Positions 51,641-61,644 are shown, counted from the first letter of the stretch. The stretch: 64,000 bases of DNA from Lentisphaerota bacterium (GCA_015061575.1 SUWF01000001.1:49612-113611); one strand, 5' to 3'. Notes: generated from the letters alone by a model not told the origin. Numbers and translations: made by a program.

Positions 51641-54019
51641 ATGATCCAAAAGTTGTTCGGTGCCGTTTTGGCGGCATTGGCGCTGGCTCCGGCAGCCGGT
51701 GCGGCAGAAGCCTGCAACGCTGCAGTTTGCAAACTGCAGATGCTCTGGCTGGTCGCTCCGGTCGCATCGGTGTTGGCATTGGTTGTGGCGGTCGTCTTCT
51801 ACAAGAAGATGATGGCGGCCAGCGAAGGCAGTGACAAGATGAAAGAGATCGCCGGTTATGTGCGCGAAGGTGCCATGGCTTATCTCTTCCGTCAGTACAA
51901 GATCGTCGGCTGGGTTTTTGCCGTGCTGTTTGTGCTGTTTGCCGTGCTGGCTTACTTCGGTTTGCAGAACCCCTTTGTGCCGGTGGCGTTTCTTACCGGC
52001 GGTTTCTTCAGCGGTCTTTGCGGTTACATTGGTATGCGCACTGCTACGGCGGCCAGCAACCGTACCGCTCAGGCGGCCAGCGAAGGCTTGAACCGCGGTC
52101 TGCAGGTGGCGTTCCGCTCCGGTGCGGTCATGGGTTTGGTCGTGGTCGGTTTGGGCTTGTTGGATATCTGCCTGTGGTATGTCATTCTTGACAAATTGGT
52201 CTTTACAGCTGCCAATATGACCAGCGGTCTGGAAGTTTTGGGCCTGGAACTGGTCAAAGCCGGCTGCACGGTTCCGGAAAAATATGTGTCGATCACCACT
52301 ACCATGTTGACCTTTGGTATGGGTGCATCTACTCAGGCTCTGTTTGCCCGTGTCGGCGGCGGTATCTACACCAAGGCTGCTGACGTCGGTGCTGACCTGG
52401 TGGGTAAGGTCGAAGCCGGTATCCCGGAAGACGACCCCCGCAACCCGGCTACCATTGCTGACAACGTTGGTGACAACGTCGGTGACGTCGCCGGTATGGG
52501 TGCTGACCTTTACGAAAGCTATTGCGGTTCCATTCTGGCAACTGCCAGCTTGGGTGCTGCTGTGGCGGTGGGTGCTGCCCAGTGGGATCTGGCCAGTGCG
52601 CTCAAATTGATCCTGGCTCCGATGATCGTCGGCGGTCTGGGTACTATTTTCTCTATCTTCGGTATGCTTATGGTGCGCTGCAAAGAAGGTGCCTCGCAGA
52701 AGAATCTGCTCAACAGTTTGTTGACCGGTACGCTTGGCAGCAGCATTCTTATTCTGCTGGCTTTGGTCGTGATGGTTCAGCTGAACTTCATCACCTGGGG
52801 CCTCTTTGGTTCAGTGGTGGCCGGTCTGCTCTGCGGCGTGATCATTGGTCAGGCTACTGAATACTACACCTCTGACGAATACAAACCCACCAAGGGTATC
52901 GCTGCTCAGGCAGTGATGGGACCGGCGACCACCATCATCGACGGTTTGGCTACGGGTATGTACTCCACGGGTATTCCGGTCATCACGGTCTGCGTGGCAA
53001 TTCTGTGCGCCTTCGGCTTTGCCGGTGGTTTCGGCAACTTTGCTATGGGTCTGTATGGTATTGGTTTTGCGGCAGTTGGTATGCTTTCCACGCTGGGTAT
53101 TACTTTGGCTACTGACGCTTACGGCCCGATTGCTGACAACGCCGGTGGTAACGCCGAAATGTCCGGTATGCCCCACGAAGTGCGTGAACGCACCGACGCG
53201 CTGGACAGCTTGGGCAACACCACTGCTGCTACCGGTAAAGGTTTTGCCATCGGTTCGGCGGCTTTGACCGCCATGGCTCTGTTGGCCGCTTATCTGGAAG
53301 AAGCCAAGCTGGTGCTGATGAAGGGCGTCAATCTGGCGACCAAAGAAGGTCAGGAACTGGCGGCCAAGATCAAAGATATTCCGGGTATGGCTGATTACTT
53401 TACGCTGCATTTGATGAACCCCTATCTGATCTGCGGTCTGTTTGTCGGCGGTATGATGGCTTTCATCTTCTGCGCCATGACCATGAAAGCTGTGGGTCGT
53501 GCGGCTGGCAGCATGGTCGAAGAAGTCCGTCGTCAGTTCCGCGAACTGCCCGGCATCATGGAAGGCAAAGATAAGCCGGACTATGCCCGCTGCGTGGAAA
53601 TTTCCACCGCCGGTGCCCAGAAAGAAATGATCGTTCCGAGTCTGTTGGCCATCATCGTTCCGGTTGTGACCGGTCTGGTGCTGGGCGTGGCCGGGGTGAT
53701 CGGGCTGCTGGCTGGCGGTCTGGTGGCCGGTTTCATGCTCGCTACGCTGTTGAACAACGCTGGCGGTGCGTGGGATAACGCCAAGAAATTCATCGAAAAG
53801 GGCAACCACGGCGGCAAGAAGCTGGCTGACGGCAGCAAGAATCCGGTTCACGGTGCTGCGGTTATCGGCGATACCGTTGGTGACCCCTGCAAAGATACCT
53901 CCGGCCCGAGCTTGAACATTCTGATCAAGCTTATGAGCATGGTCAGCGTGGTCTTTGCTCCGGTGGTGATCAAGTTTGCTCCGGTCATTCAGAATTGGCT
54001 GGGCCTGGGTCAGCTCTAA
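51641..54019 (+). CDS. hppA: Membrane-bound ion-translocating pyrophosphatase
   Basis: The protein (792 residues from ATG 51641, eight bases after GAGGAGG; an ATG at 51635 is too close) has about 16 spans. It carries the pyrophosphate-binding [40 protein letters not shown] and [15 protein letters not shown]. The determinant [10 protein letters not shown] has Ala at 529 and Gly at 532, where potassium-independent enzymes have Lys and Thr; this predicts the potassium-dependent class, so sodium or proton pumping are both possible. The N-terminus has a hydrophobic lead ([14 protein letters not shown]) before the first conserved span. The codon use is more C-ending than its neighbours, as expected for high expression. 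Confidence 0.96.
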   Translation: MIQKLFGAVLAALALAPAAGAAEACNAAVCKLQMLWLVAPVASVLALVVAVVFYKKMMAASEGSDKMKEIAGYVREGAMAYLFRQYKIVGWVFAVLFVLFAVLAYFGLQNPFVPVAFLTGGFFSGLCGYIGMRTATAASNRTAQAASEGLNRGLQVAFRSGAVMGLVVVGLGLLDICLWYVILDKLVFTAANMTSGLEVLGLELVKAGCTVPEKYVSITTTMLTFGMGASTQALFARVGGGIYTKAADVGADLVGKVEAGIPEDDPRNPATIADNVGDNVGDVAGMGADLYESYCGSILATASLGAAVAVGAAQWDLASALKLILAPMIVGGLGTIFSIFGMLMVRCKEGASQKNLLNSLLTGTLGSSILILLALVVMVQLNFITWGLFGSVVAGLLCGVIIGQATEYYTSDEYKPTKGIAAQAVMGPATTIIDGLATGMYSTGIPVITVCVAILCAFGFAGGFGNFAMGLYGIGFAAVGMLSTLGITLATDAYGPIADNAGGNAEMSGMPHEVRERTDALDSLGNTTAATGKGFAIGSAALTAMALLAAYLEEAKLVLMKGVNLATKEGQELAAKIKDIPGMADYFTLHLMNPYLICGLFVGGMMAFIFCAMTMKAVGRAAGSMVEEVRRQFRELPGIMEGKDKPDYARCVEISTAGAQKEMIVPSLLAIIVPVVTGLVLGVAGVIGLLAGGLVAGFMLATLLNNAGGAWDNAKKFIEKGNHGGKKLADGSKNPVHGAAVIGDTVGDPCKDTSGPSLNILIKLMSMVSVVFAPVVIKFAPVIQNWLGLGQL

Positions 54020-54054
54020 GCTGATTTGGACTTGATCAAGTCCACAAAAAATTC

Positions 54055-54092
54055 AAGGGCTGCTGCAAAAGTTTTGCAGCAGCCCTTTTTAC
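54055..54092 (+). terminator. Intrinsic terminator of hppA
   Basis: AAGGGCTGCTGCAAAA (54055-54070) pairs perfectly with 54072-54087, followed by TTT. Confidence 0.85.
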
Positions 54093-54283
54093 ATTCCTGG
54101 AATATAAAAAACAGCAAGGCCGATCTTCCGGCTGTGGCTGTTGGCAAGCAATGCCTGGTATCTCCAGCCACTGTAATTATAGCAGCAATATTGATATTAT
54201 TATCAATCTTCTATTACCAAGGCGCAACATAACGTTTGATTCTCAGATTGCCATAATTGAGCAGGTAATAGCGCATTGTCAAG

Positions 54284-54323
54284 GCAAAAAAAAGGCAATG
54301 TGCAAATAATTTGCACATTGCCT
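54284..54323 (-). terminator. Intrinsic terminator of ilvC
   Basis: A perfect 14-bp stem (54293-54306 with 54310-54323, AGGCAATGTGCAAA arm) and, on the minus strand, a T-run at 54286-54292. Confidence 0.85.
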
Positions 54324-54337
54324 GAAAAAAATCGCGA

Positions 54338-55330
54338 TTACTTGTTGAGAGTAATTTCGAACATGCTGCGAATCTTTTTGCCGACGACTTCGACCGGGTG
54401 AGCGGCCAGAGCTTCGCGGGCAGCAATGAGGTTGGGAGCACCGTTGCCGGCTTCTTCCAGCCACTTCTTGGCAAATTCGCCCTGTTCGATGCGACGCAAG
54501 GATTCCTTCATGCGGGCCTTGAGTTCATCGTGCGGCAGAATGAACGGACCATTGCTGTATTCACCCCATTCGGCGGTGTTGGAAATAACGGTGTTCATCT
54601 TCTGGATACCGCCTTCGTAGATCAGGTCAACGATCAGCTTGGCTTCATGGACACATTCAAAATAGGCCATTTCGGCGGGATAACCGGCTTCGATAAGAGT
54701 TTCAAAACCGCATTCCATCAGGTCAACGATACCGCCGCAGATGACGTTCTGTTCGCCGAACAAGTCTTCGTAGGCTTCCTGTTTCATGGTGCATTCCAGC
54801 ACGCCGGCACGGGTCAGACCCAAAGCCTTGGCCATGGCCAGAGCAATGTCACGGGCATTGCCGGAAACATTCTGATGCACGCTGATCAGACCGGGAACGC
54901 CAAAGCCTTCCACAAAGCGGCGACGCACTTCGGTACCGGGGCTCTTGGGAGCGACCATGATCACGTCCACATCGGCGGGAGGATTGATCACATCAAAAGC
55001 ATAGGCAAAACCGTGGGAGCAGGAAAGAACTTTGCCTGCGGTCAGACCGGCTTTGATTTCGTTGGTATAAACGGTGCCGTGCATTTCATCGGGCAGCAGA
55101 ATGTGGATGATGTCGGCAGTTTTGGCTGCTTCAGCAACGCTCATGACCTGCATGCCATCGCGGGTGGCAGCGTCAAAAGATTTGCCGGGACGGATACCGA
55201 TGATGACCTGCACACCGCAGTCACGCATACAGAGAGCCTGATTGCGGCCCTGAGCACCGTAACCGATAATGGCAACAGTCTTGCCCTGCAACGCATCAAA
55301 GGTTGCAGCATTGTCGTGGATAAGTTCCAT
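54338..55330 (-). CDS. ilvC: Ketol-acid reductoisomerase
   Basis: The protein is 330 residues from ATG 55330 and of class-I length. It has the NAD(P)H-binding GYGAQGRNQALCMRDCG and IGIRPGKSFD; the Arg and Ser of this loop favour NADPH. The knotted C-terminal domain contains the metal ligands around YEDLFGEQNVICGG and HEAKLIVDLIYEGG. It catalyses the second step of valine and isoleucine synthesis. The ribosome site is AAGGAAAA. It stands alone, with no ilvB, ilvN or ilvD beside it. The frame is open upstream to 55414 but without support. Confidence 0.96.
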   Translation of the reverse strand: MELIHDNAATFDALQGKTVAIIGYGAQGRNQALCMRDCGVQVIIGIRPGKSFDAATRDGMQVMSVAEAAKTADIIHILLPDEMHGTVYTNEIKAGLTAGKVLSCSHGFAYAFDVINPPADVDVIMVAPKSPGTEVRRRFVEGFGVPGLISVHQNVSGNARDIALAMAKALGLTRAGVLECTMKQEAYEDLFGEQNVICGGIVDLMECGFETLIEAGYPAEMAYFECVHEAKLIVDLIYEGGIQKMNTVISNTAEWGEYSNGPFILPHDELKARMKESLRRIEQGEFAKKWLEEAGNGAPNLIAAREALAAHPVEVVGKKIRSMFEITLNK

Positions 55331-55436
55331 GATACTTTTTCCTTTATTTTTGCGGATGTCCCAACTGTCAGACTGCTCCCTTGGGAACCGGAAGATTCCG
55401 ACATTTAAAAACACCCTGAGTTTAGTTCAAAATTAC

Positions 55437-55464
55437 AATATAACTCAAGCTGAGGAAATTGCAA
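55437..55464 (-). promoter_or_regulatory. Promoter of ilvC
   Basis: On the minus strand TTGCAA (55459-55464), 16-bp spacer, TATATT (55437-55442). The leader is about 100 bases; no clear leucine- or valine-rich attenuator peptide was seen. Confidence 0.6.
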
Positions 55465-55512
55465 GTTTCAGAGTGATTATTTTGCATAAAAACTCCCAAA
55501 AAACTCCCCCTC

Positions 55513-55704
55513 TCAACGGATAAGCTTTTTGAGCAGCCTGCCGGGAGTGATGACGCATCGCTGTTTGATGAAAATATGCAGATGGGCAGCACTCTTCATG
55601 CCCGCAGTGTCGACGATCCCTATAACGCCGCAAATAGCTCCAAATTATGAGTTGCCGGAGCACTTCAAGCTGGCATCGCACGTCGGGCATATAAACTTAC
55701 CTGA
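55513..55704 (-). pseudogene. Possible remnant of a small zinc-ribbon-type protein
   Basis: Read on the minus strand in one frame, the segment gives KFICPTCDASLKCSGNS, one in-frame TAA, then FGAICGVIGIVDTAGMKSAA and HLHIFIKQRCVITPGRLLKK, ending LIR before TGA at 55513-55515. The CPTC motif and the ordered composition look like a decayed gene rather than random sequence. No start codon is evident and the family is not recognised. It fills a 500-base gap between ilvC and the broken EamA gene, a stretch that may be under little selection. Confidence 0.35.
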
Positions 55705-55845
55705 GTATTGGCTCCGATCAGATCAAACACTTCAGGCCGGGAATGGTGAAAATAAGTATAAAGTTTTACTGACGAGAGTGATAAGGAAATTATTTGTGAT
55801 ACTTATACGGCATCAGCAACAAACATCTGTTCATACTGTCGCAGT

Positions 55846-56714
55846 TTATTTTTCAGTGCGGTCGGGCAGCTGAACCAGCACTACCGCAGCAAAGATCAAA
55901 CCGCATCCAGTCAGATTGACTATGGAATAACTTTCGTGCAGAAGCCCCCAGCCCCAGATCACCGCAAACACCGATGCGGTACTCAAAATGATCGCCGTGG
56001 TTGCCGGATGGACACATTTTTGTACTGCAACCTGAATGGTGCAGGCAAAACCGATAGCGATCACGCCGCAGTAAAAAAGCGGCAGCCAGCAGCCGGTAAT
56101 ATTGCGGCAGGTTAAATCTTCTCCACCGATCAATGCGGCAATTCCGGAGAGAATTGCCACGGTAAAAAACTGCACTGCCGCCAGCTGCAGCGCATCACTT
56201 TGCGGCGCAAATTTGGCCAGCGAAATGAATTGAAACGCAAAAAACAGCGCACAAATCAACATCAGTATATCACCGGCATTGCCAAAACTTTTCAGCGTGC
56301 CATCCGAACATAGCAGATAAGCTCCGGCTACTGAAAGCAGCGAAGCCGCCCAAATCTTTGTGGTGGATTTTTTCTTGAACAGCACTCCGATCACCGGGAT
56401 CATGATCACATAAAGAGCGGTCAAAAAGCCTGCTTTGCCGGCGGTCGTGTAGAGTAAGCCGATTTGCTGCAGTATTTCGCCGCCGGCCAAAAAAAATCCG
56501 CAGATAATGCCGCCGGAAAGCAGTTGCTTATGGGGTTTTTCCGTTGATAAAAAATCACCGGCAAAAGCACTGCACTGCCAATCAAATAACGCACACAAAC
56601 AAACCACAACGGCGGCATACTTTTCATTGCTTCCGACTGAGCAGAATAAGATAATCCCCAGATAGCTGCTGTCAGAAAAAGGGCAAATATTGCCAGTAAA
56701 TTAGATTTTTTCAT
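55846..56714 (-). pseudogene. EamA/DMT-family transporter gene interrupted by a frameshift
   Basis: Two overlapping minus-strand frames together make a normal 10-span EamA transporter. The first part runs MKKSNLLAIFALFLTAAIWG to VIFYQRKNP. The second part continues with HKQLLSGGIICGFFLAGGEI and ends in VQLPDRTEK. They join at about 56532-56540, where the plus strand reads TGGGGTTTTT; one extra base in the A or C run of the coding strand would restore the frame. This is either a real inactivation or a homopolymer sequencing error. The gene is divergent from the MocR regulator and is its likely target; substrate unknown. Confidence 0.8.
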
Positions 56715-56743
56715 TGAAAATTTATCCATCGATTTATTTTGAT

Positions 56744-56772
56744 TTGACTTTAATATAATCGTGTTGTATATT
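56744..56772 (+). promoter_or_regulatory. Promoter of the MocR-type regulator gene
   Basis: TTGACT (56744-56749), 17-bp spacer, TATATT (56767-56772). It overlaps the divergent EamA promoter. Confidence 0.6.
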
Positions 56773-56781
56773 CAATTACAA
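56752..56781 (-). promoter_or_regulatory. Promoter candidate of the EamA gene
   Basis: On the minus strand TTGTAA (56776-56781), 18-bp spacer, TATATT (56752-56757). The overlap with the divergent promoter would let one bound regulator control both. Confidence 0.5.
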
Positions 56782-56789
56782 ACAATAAA

Positions 56790-56806
56790 ATTGTATGGAA
56801 TACAAT
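56790..56806. promoter_or_regulatory. Inverted repeat at the MocR gene start, candidate operator
   Basis: ATTGTAT-GGA-ATACAAT is a perfect 7-bp inverted repeat; TTGTA also occurs at 56764-56768, with TACAA at 56777-56781. It covers the first possible ATG (56795), so translation more likely starts at ATG 56810 and this is an autoregulatory site. Confidence 0.5.
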
Positions 56807-58198
56807 AAAATGCCGATAAACTCATTTGCCCATTTCTATTTGAGCTGGATGCCGGATAAACACAAACTTAAACGGCCGTACTATCTGACTTTGGCTAATT
56901 TGCTGGAAGCTGACATTGTTTCGGGCAAGCTGACGGCCGGAACCAAACTGCCGCCGCAGCGGGAATTGGCGGATTATCTGGATATGCACTTTACGACTGT
57001 AACACAGGCGTACAATCTTTGCCGGGAACGTAATTTGATCTATGGCGTGGTCGGACGGGGGACTTTTGTTTCGCCGTTGCCCGGTAAGAATATCATCCAT
57101 GCGCACGCCGGGCAGGGGGATTGGATCGAACTGGGGCTGGTCAAAGGTTTTGATCAACTTAAAACCCCTATTATCGAAGCCAGCAAAAGCGTGCTGCAAA
57201 AAGGTTATATTGAGGAACTTTATTCCTACGCCGATGCGGCCGGGCATCTGCACCAGCGGGCGGCCGGAGCGCATTGGATGAAGCAGATGAATGTTAATAC
57301 CGACAGTGAACACACAGCGATTTTTTCCGGGGCGCAAAATATCATCAGTGCAGCGTTGCTGGCGCTCTTTAAAATCGGTGATAAGATCGCTATTGATGAG
57401 TTTACTTACTCCAATCTGATCGGTTTGGCCCGGCTTTCGCACATCCGGTTGATCCCTATTCCCGGAGATGCCGGGGGCATGAATGCCGATGAATTGGACT
57501 ACTGGTGCAAAAAGGAAGATATAAGCGGGATTTTTCTGATGCCCAACTGCGCCAATCCCACTACCTGCACCATTTCAGAAAAACGCAAGGTTGAATTAGC
57601 TGAAGTTATTGCCCGGCATAATCTTATATTGATCGAGGACGATAATACCGGTTTGCCGCCATATAAGCATAGCGATTATCACTCCATGTTTTACCATCTG
57701 CCGGAGCAGACGATTTATATTTGCAATTCAACTATGGCGTTGTGCAATGGTTTGCGGGTGGCGTTTGCGGCATTTCCGGAAGCGTTCAGAGTGCCGCTAT
57801 TGAATGCGCTTTTCCATTTGAGCATCAAAACTTCTTCGCTGGATGCGGAAATCATGACCGAATTGATTTTAAGCGGTAAGGCCGCCAAACTTTTGGAGCA
57901 GAAAGCGGAGCTGGCCAAGGTTAGGAATCAACTGTTCGATCAGTTTTTTCCGGAAGCGGTCAAGCCGGGCAATCCGGCGGCATTTTTCCGCTGGCTGCCG
58001 ATACCTCAGCTGGGGATGGACGGCATGGAAATCGAACGGCAGCTGCAGCAGCGGGGAGTAAATGTACATTGCTCCTACCGCTTCACGGTAATGAATAATC
58101 CGCCGGATTTTATGCGGATAGCAGTTTCGTCGCCGGCAGATGAAGCGCAGCTGCAAAAAGGTTGTACCGTGATCCGGGATTTTATCCAAAATCACTGA
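56795..58198 (+). CDS. MocR-type regulator with a degenerate aminotransferase domain
   Basis: The 467-residue protein (462 from ATG 56810) has a GntR winged helix (KLPPQRELADYLDMHFTTVT, then QAYN) and a class-I aminotransferase-like domain. In MocR proteins such as PdxR the PLP lysine lies in a SFSK-L-PGLR-G motif; here the matching segment reads YICNSTMALCNGLRVAF, with Met314 at the lysine place (codon ATG at 57734-57736). The usual DDYDxEF is also altered to DDNTGLPP. PLP therefore cannot form the internal aldimine by this residue. It may sense another ligand or be constitutive. The divergent EamA gene is the presumed target. Confidence 0.85.
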   Translation: MEYNKMPINSFAHFYLSWMPDKHKLKRPYYLTLANLLEADIVSGKLTAGTKLPPQRELADYLDMHFTTVTQAYNLCRERNLIYGVVGRGTFVSPLPGKNIIHAHAGQGDWIELGLVKGFDQLKTPIIEASKSVLQKGYIEELYSYADAAGHLHQRAAGAHWMKQMNVNTDSEHTAIFSGAQNIISAALLALFKIGDKIAIDEFTYSNLIGLARLSHIRLIPIPGDAGGMNADELDYWCKKEDISGIFLMPNCANPTTCTISEKRKVELAEVIARHNLILIEDDNTGLPPYKHSDYHSMFYHLPEQTIYICNSTMALCNGLRVAFAAFPEAFRVPLLNALFHLSIKTSSLDAEIMTELILSGKAAKLLEQKAELAKVRNQLFDQFFPEAVKPGNPAAFFRWLPIPQLGMDGMEIERQLQQRGVNVHCSYRFTVMNNPPDFMRIAVSSPADEAQLQKGCTVIRDFIQNH

Positions 58199-58225
58199 AA
58201 AATAATAAAACCAGCGTTGATCTCA

Positions 58226-58260
58226 AAAAAAAACGGCGCCCAACTGCAGCGGACGCCGTT
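58226..58260 (-). terminator. Intrinsic terminator of the minus-strand sugar operon
   Basis: On the minus strand AACGGCG pairs with CGCCGTT around a 15-base loop, followed by eight T. It lies 19 bases after the stop of the large secreted protein gene. Confidence 0.8.
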
Positions 58261-58278
58261 AAAAACTGCCATGATGCT

Positions 58279-61200
58279 TTAACGTATACGCACCATGGTG
58301 TACACTTTGAACAACTCTTTGGGTAAAACTACCTGAATTTTGCCGTTTTTGAGCTGCTTGAACTTCAATGCTCTGCCGCCTTCAAAGTCCGGACTGCAGG
58401 CGATAACTTCCCGGCAGTTGGCCTTGGCGATGGTAAAAGTTATATCCTTTTCGACCGGCGGGAAGGCGGGAACCGGCGCTTTGAGTCCGGTGACCTGACC
58501 GGGCTTCATGCAGGCACCTTGCGCATTGATAAAATGCACCACAATACTGCCGTCTTTTTCCTGCCACAGCGAGGTGAAAACCTTTTCCGGAGCATCGGTC
58601 TGCCAGATGTTGGCGGATTTGAAAACCGCAGTGAGTTCTTTCTGATAGAGCTTCTGCAATTCAGCATCGTGGTTGTATCCCCACTTGTGATTCGGCATGA
58701 GTTCGGATTCGTAAAGTTCGCTGGCAATCGCCATTGAGCAGTAGATCATTTCGCCTTTGCCGTATTTGGCACGCATTTGCAGCAAATTGGGTTTCTTGAC
58801 GTTTTTGGGCAAAAACGCCGTGACCGGCCGGTTGATCGGTGTAACCTGCATCCGGTAAGCTTTGAGTGCTTTGTAACGGCGGGGATTACCTGGCGAGAAT
58901 CCGAAAATTTCTTTAAACGGCCACACCTTGCGTTTTACCCCGTACTGCGTGTAAGCTCCGGCAATGGTTGACAGATACACCGTTCCGCCGTTGCGGGCAA
59001 ACGCCTTGATCGCTTCGATCTCCTGATCGCTCAGGCAGCCGGCACCGCTGATCGCCAGCAATTTATATTTGCTGAGGACCTTTTCGTTCAAACTCATGCT
59101 GCCGACAAATTCATAGGGTATGTGCAGTGTTTCCAGCGTCTGCGCCAAGCCGTAAAGTTCCGATGGATAACTGACCCGCACGTTCCAGTCCCGGCTGTCC
59201 GGCGAAAAGAGCAGGGCGGCTTTGGCCAGCACTTTGCTGCCCACGCGCTGCATATTTATCGGCAGGGCATTGAAACGTTCAAAATCCACTCCGTTGGCCG
59301 GGCGTTCCAAAAATGACGGCTTCATGCTGCTTTGACCTGTCATGTTGGCAATGCCCCAGGCAAAATAGGCTGACGGCCAGTCGTGGACATAATACCAGGC
59401 ATCTACCGGCATACCGTAGGCCAGAGTAAAGACATTCTGGGTGCGGCGGAACGGCAGCAGACTGCGGGAGGTTTGAATGACATTGCGGGTCATGACTTCG
59501 GTGCCGACCCAATCCAGCACCCGGCTCTGGTCAAAAAGATCCCAGCCCAGATTGACAGTCCGGCGGCTGCGGACGATGTAGCCGCGGTGAGTGGAGTAGT
59601 TGCGCAGCACCAGTTTGGGATTGAATTTATTGAGATATTTGCGCATGGCAATGTAACAATTCGTGATCGATATATCCCGCCAGGTGCTCCAGCGTTTCCA
59701 CAATTCCGAATCCGGATTATTGATGTTTTTATCCAGTTCATTGACTGGCAACTGACAGCCGGTCGCCCGGTAAAACTCATTGCGGCAGTAGCTGCATGCG
59801 CAGGAGTGCGGCCAGTAGTTGAACTCATCCAGCTGGAAGCCATCTACCCCCAGTTTGACCAGATCGGCCAGATACTCAAAGTATACTTTCTGATACAGCG
59901 GATTATTGGGGCAGAGCTGGAACGTCGGCAGCTGATCCATGTAAGCTCTGCTCAGGTGCGGCAGCCGTTCAGTCAAAACCCGCGGTCCGGCGTCGCTGTT
60001 CCACAAGATCGTGGTCGAGTGGTGGTCGATGAGCTTGATGTTGCGGGCGTGGGCAGCTTTGACAATACGTCCGACGGCCGCTTTGCCCCGCTCAAGATGG
60101 CTGAAGTAGGTGTGTCTGGTGTGCATTCCTGAAAGCTCAATAGAGGTGTAGTTTTTATCTTTGAGCAGATTATCCATGTAACGGTTCAGGCGTTTGGGAT
60201 CGTCCATTTCGGCCATGGTGGCGGCGTGGCCGAGCATCTTGGCGCTGTTGACGTTATGCAGCCAGGCAAATTCCTTCTGGCTCAGATCCTGATGCCAGAC
60301 CGGGCGTTCCGGTTCCCGGGGATTTTTCGGCAGCTCCGTACCGGGTACGGGCAGCGTTATTTCCTCAATGGAAGTGGGGAATACCGGTTTTTTTGCATAA
60401 TTTTCGTTGCGGTATATGTTGCTGGGTTCATAGCCGTTGGTGAGCCACAAACCACGGTTGAAGGAGTAGTCTTCGGAATCAAACAGCACCGGCTGTACGG
60501 CGATGGTCGAAAGTATATAGTTGCCTTCGAGCGTAAATTCCAACGTGTTGTTCTGCACATGGATGGTTTTGCTGCCCAGCCAGGCGGTGCGTTTTTTTAC
60601 CGAAACATCCTTGCCGATCATCTTACCGTTGATTGTTACATCAAATTTATTTTCAGCTCCGGAATAGTTGCCGGCGCCAACAGTCGCTACATAAAAACCA
60701 TTGGTCAGGCCGCTGACCTTAAAAGTCCGCTTGCCCTGACCGTAAATATGTGCATAGTAAGCTCCTTCCGGCGAACCGATGCGTTTGGCGGGCAGTTCCG
60801 TATCGCCTACCCAGCCAAAGCTGCTTTGGTCACTGAATTTCTGATTCCCGGCGGTGTAGATCTTGCCGAATTTATCAGCTCCGAAACTGTACAATTTGCT
60901 GGGGAACAAATGTTGATTGTATACATAAGTGCGCATACTGTGCAACTTGTCGTAATCGCTGTTCACGCCCTCCCGGATAACGATTTTGGCACCGGTCAAA
61001 CCGCCGTAATTGTAGAGTTCCGAGCCGCCCTGAAACATAAGACGGCCGTCCTGATAGCGGCATCCCCATTGCCCTTTGATCACGCCGACTTTGTACATCA
61101 TGCAGTAATCGGTCGGCCCGATGGGGTTGAAATCCAATATTACACCGTCACAGGCCAGCCAGCGGAACAGATCTTTGGTTTTTTTGCTGAAAGTCTGCTT

Positions 61201-61614
61201 GTCCGGCAGCCAGAGGCGGCCGTTGGTTTTAAGCGCATCGTAACTTTTGCCGAGCCACAAATCTTTGGGCATGTGCAGATAAAGCATCCGCACCAGATTG
61301 GTGTCATATACTTCGTTTTCTCCGGCGAGGGTGATTTCGATGGTGTTATTGCTTTTGTCGGCGACTTCCAGCCGGAAACGGTTGCCCCGTTTTTCGCACC
61401 AACGGTTCCAGACTTTGCTGCCGTCCGGGAGGGTTTGGAAGCTCTCCTGGACGGGCAGTTGATCCAGCGGCACGCTGGTTTTGACTTCCACGGTTTCAAA
61501 AAGAACCTGATTGTTGCGTTTGATGACAAAGTTTTTGCCTTGCGGCTCTACTGATAAGTCCGCAAACAGCGACGCCGCAGTAAAAAATACTGCAGCCCAA
61601 GATAAAATTTTCAT
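58279..61614 (-). CDS. Large secreted glycosidase-like protein, paralogue of the 3.1-kb gene product
   Basis: The 1111-residue protein has a signal peptide (MKILSWAAVFFTAASLFADL) and the same order of parts as the protein at 3134-6586. An N-terminal beta-rich half is followed by a barrel segment with DGFQLDEFNYWPHSCACSYC, then a YKLLAISGAGCLSDQEIEAI Rossmann-like segment and the ending KELFKVYTMVRIR. The LDE acidic pair and the cysteine cluster match the paralogue. It is the third gene of a minus-strand operon after a GntR/LacI-type regulator and a pseudopilin. No CAZy family could be named with certainty; the beta-galactosidase-trimerisation-like domain suggests GH42-related enzymes. Confidence 0.75.
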   Translation of the reverse strand: MKILSWAAVFFTAASLFADLSVEPQGKNFVIKRNNQVLFETVEVKTSVPLDQLPVQESFQTLPDGSKVWNRWCEKRGNRFRLEVADKSNNTIEITLAGENEVYDTNLVRMLYLHMPKDLWLGKSYDALKTNGRLWLPDKQTFSKKTKDLFRWLACDGVILDFNPIGPTDYCMMYKVGVIKGQWGCRYQDGRLMFQGGSELYNYGGLTGAKIVIREGVNSDYDKLHSMRTYVYNQHLFPSKLYSFGADKFGKIYTAGNQKFSDQSSFGWVGDTELPAKRIGSPEGAYYAHIYGQGKRTFKVSGLTNGFYVATVGAGNYSGAENKFDVTINGKMIGKDVSVKKRTAWLGSKTIHVQNNTLEFTLEGNYILSTIAVQPVLFDSEDYSFNRGLWLTNGYEPSNIYRNENYAKKPVFPTSIEEITLPVPGTELPKNPREPERPVWHQDLSQKEFAWLHNVNSAKMLGHAATMAEMDDPKRLNRYMDNLLKDKNYTSIELSGMHTRHTYFSHLERGKAAVGRIVKAAHARNIKLIDHHSTTILWNSDAGPRVLTERLPHLSRAYMDQLPTFQLCPNNPLYQKVYFEYLADLVKLGVDGFQLDEFNYWPHSCACSYCRNEFYRATGCQLPVNELDKNINNPDSELWKRWSTWRDISITNCYIAMRKYLNKFNPKLVLRNYSTHRGYIVRSRRTVNLGWDLFDQSRVLDWVGTEVMTRNVIQTSRSLLPFRRTQNVFTLAYGMPVDAWYYVHDWPSAYFAWGIANMTGQSSMKPSFLERPANGVDFERFNALPINMQRVGSKVLAKAALLFSPDSRDWNVRVSYPSELYGLAQTLETLHIPYEFVGSMSLNEKVLSKYKLLAISGAGCLSDQEIEAIKAFARNGGTVYLSTIAGAYTQYGVKRKVWPFKEIFGFSPGNPRRYKALKAYRMQVTPINRPVTAFLPKNVKKPNLLQMRAKYGKGEMIYCSMAIASELYESELMPNHKWGYNHDAELQKLYQKELTAVFKSANIWQTDAPEKVFTSLWQEKDGSIVVHFINAQGACMKPGQVTGLKAPVPAFPPVEKDITFTIAKANCREVIACSPDFEGGRALKFKQLKNGKIQVVLPKELFKVYTMVRIR

Positions 61615-61644
61615 AGCTGTACTCTTGTTGTAGAATTCTGGATT

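Larger units (their letters stand above)
54020..54337. other. Intergenic region between convergent hppA and ilvC
   Basis: Holds the two terminators listed (54055-54092 and 54284-54323) and a 16-bp perfect palindrome GGACTTGATCAAGTCC just after the hppA stop. Nothing else was recognised in the AT-rich middle. Confidence 0.6.

Noticed and set aside
52811..53851. Antisense frame within hppA
   Set aside because: hppA is unmistakable on the plus strand; the antisense frame is a by-product of its codon use.
55330..55440. Attenuator or leader peptide for ilvC
   Set aside because: No run of branched-chain amino acid codons with alternative hairpins could be seen in the leader.
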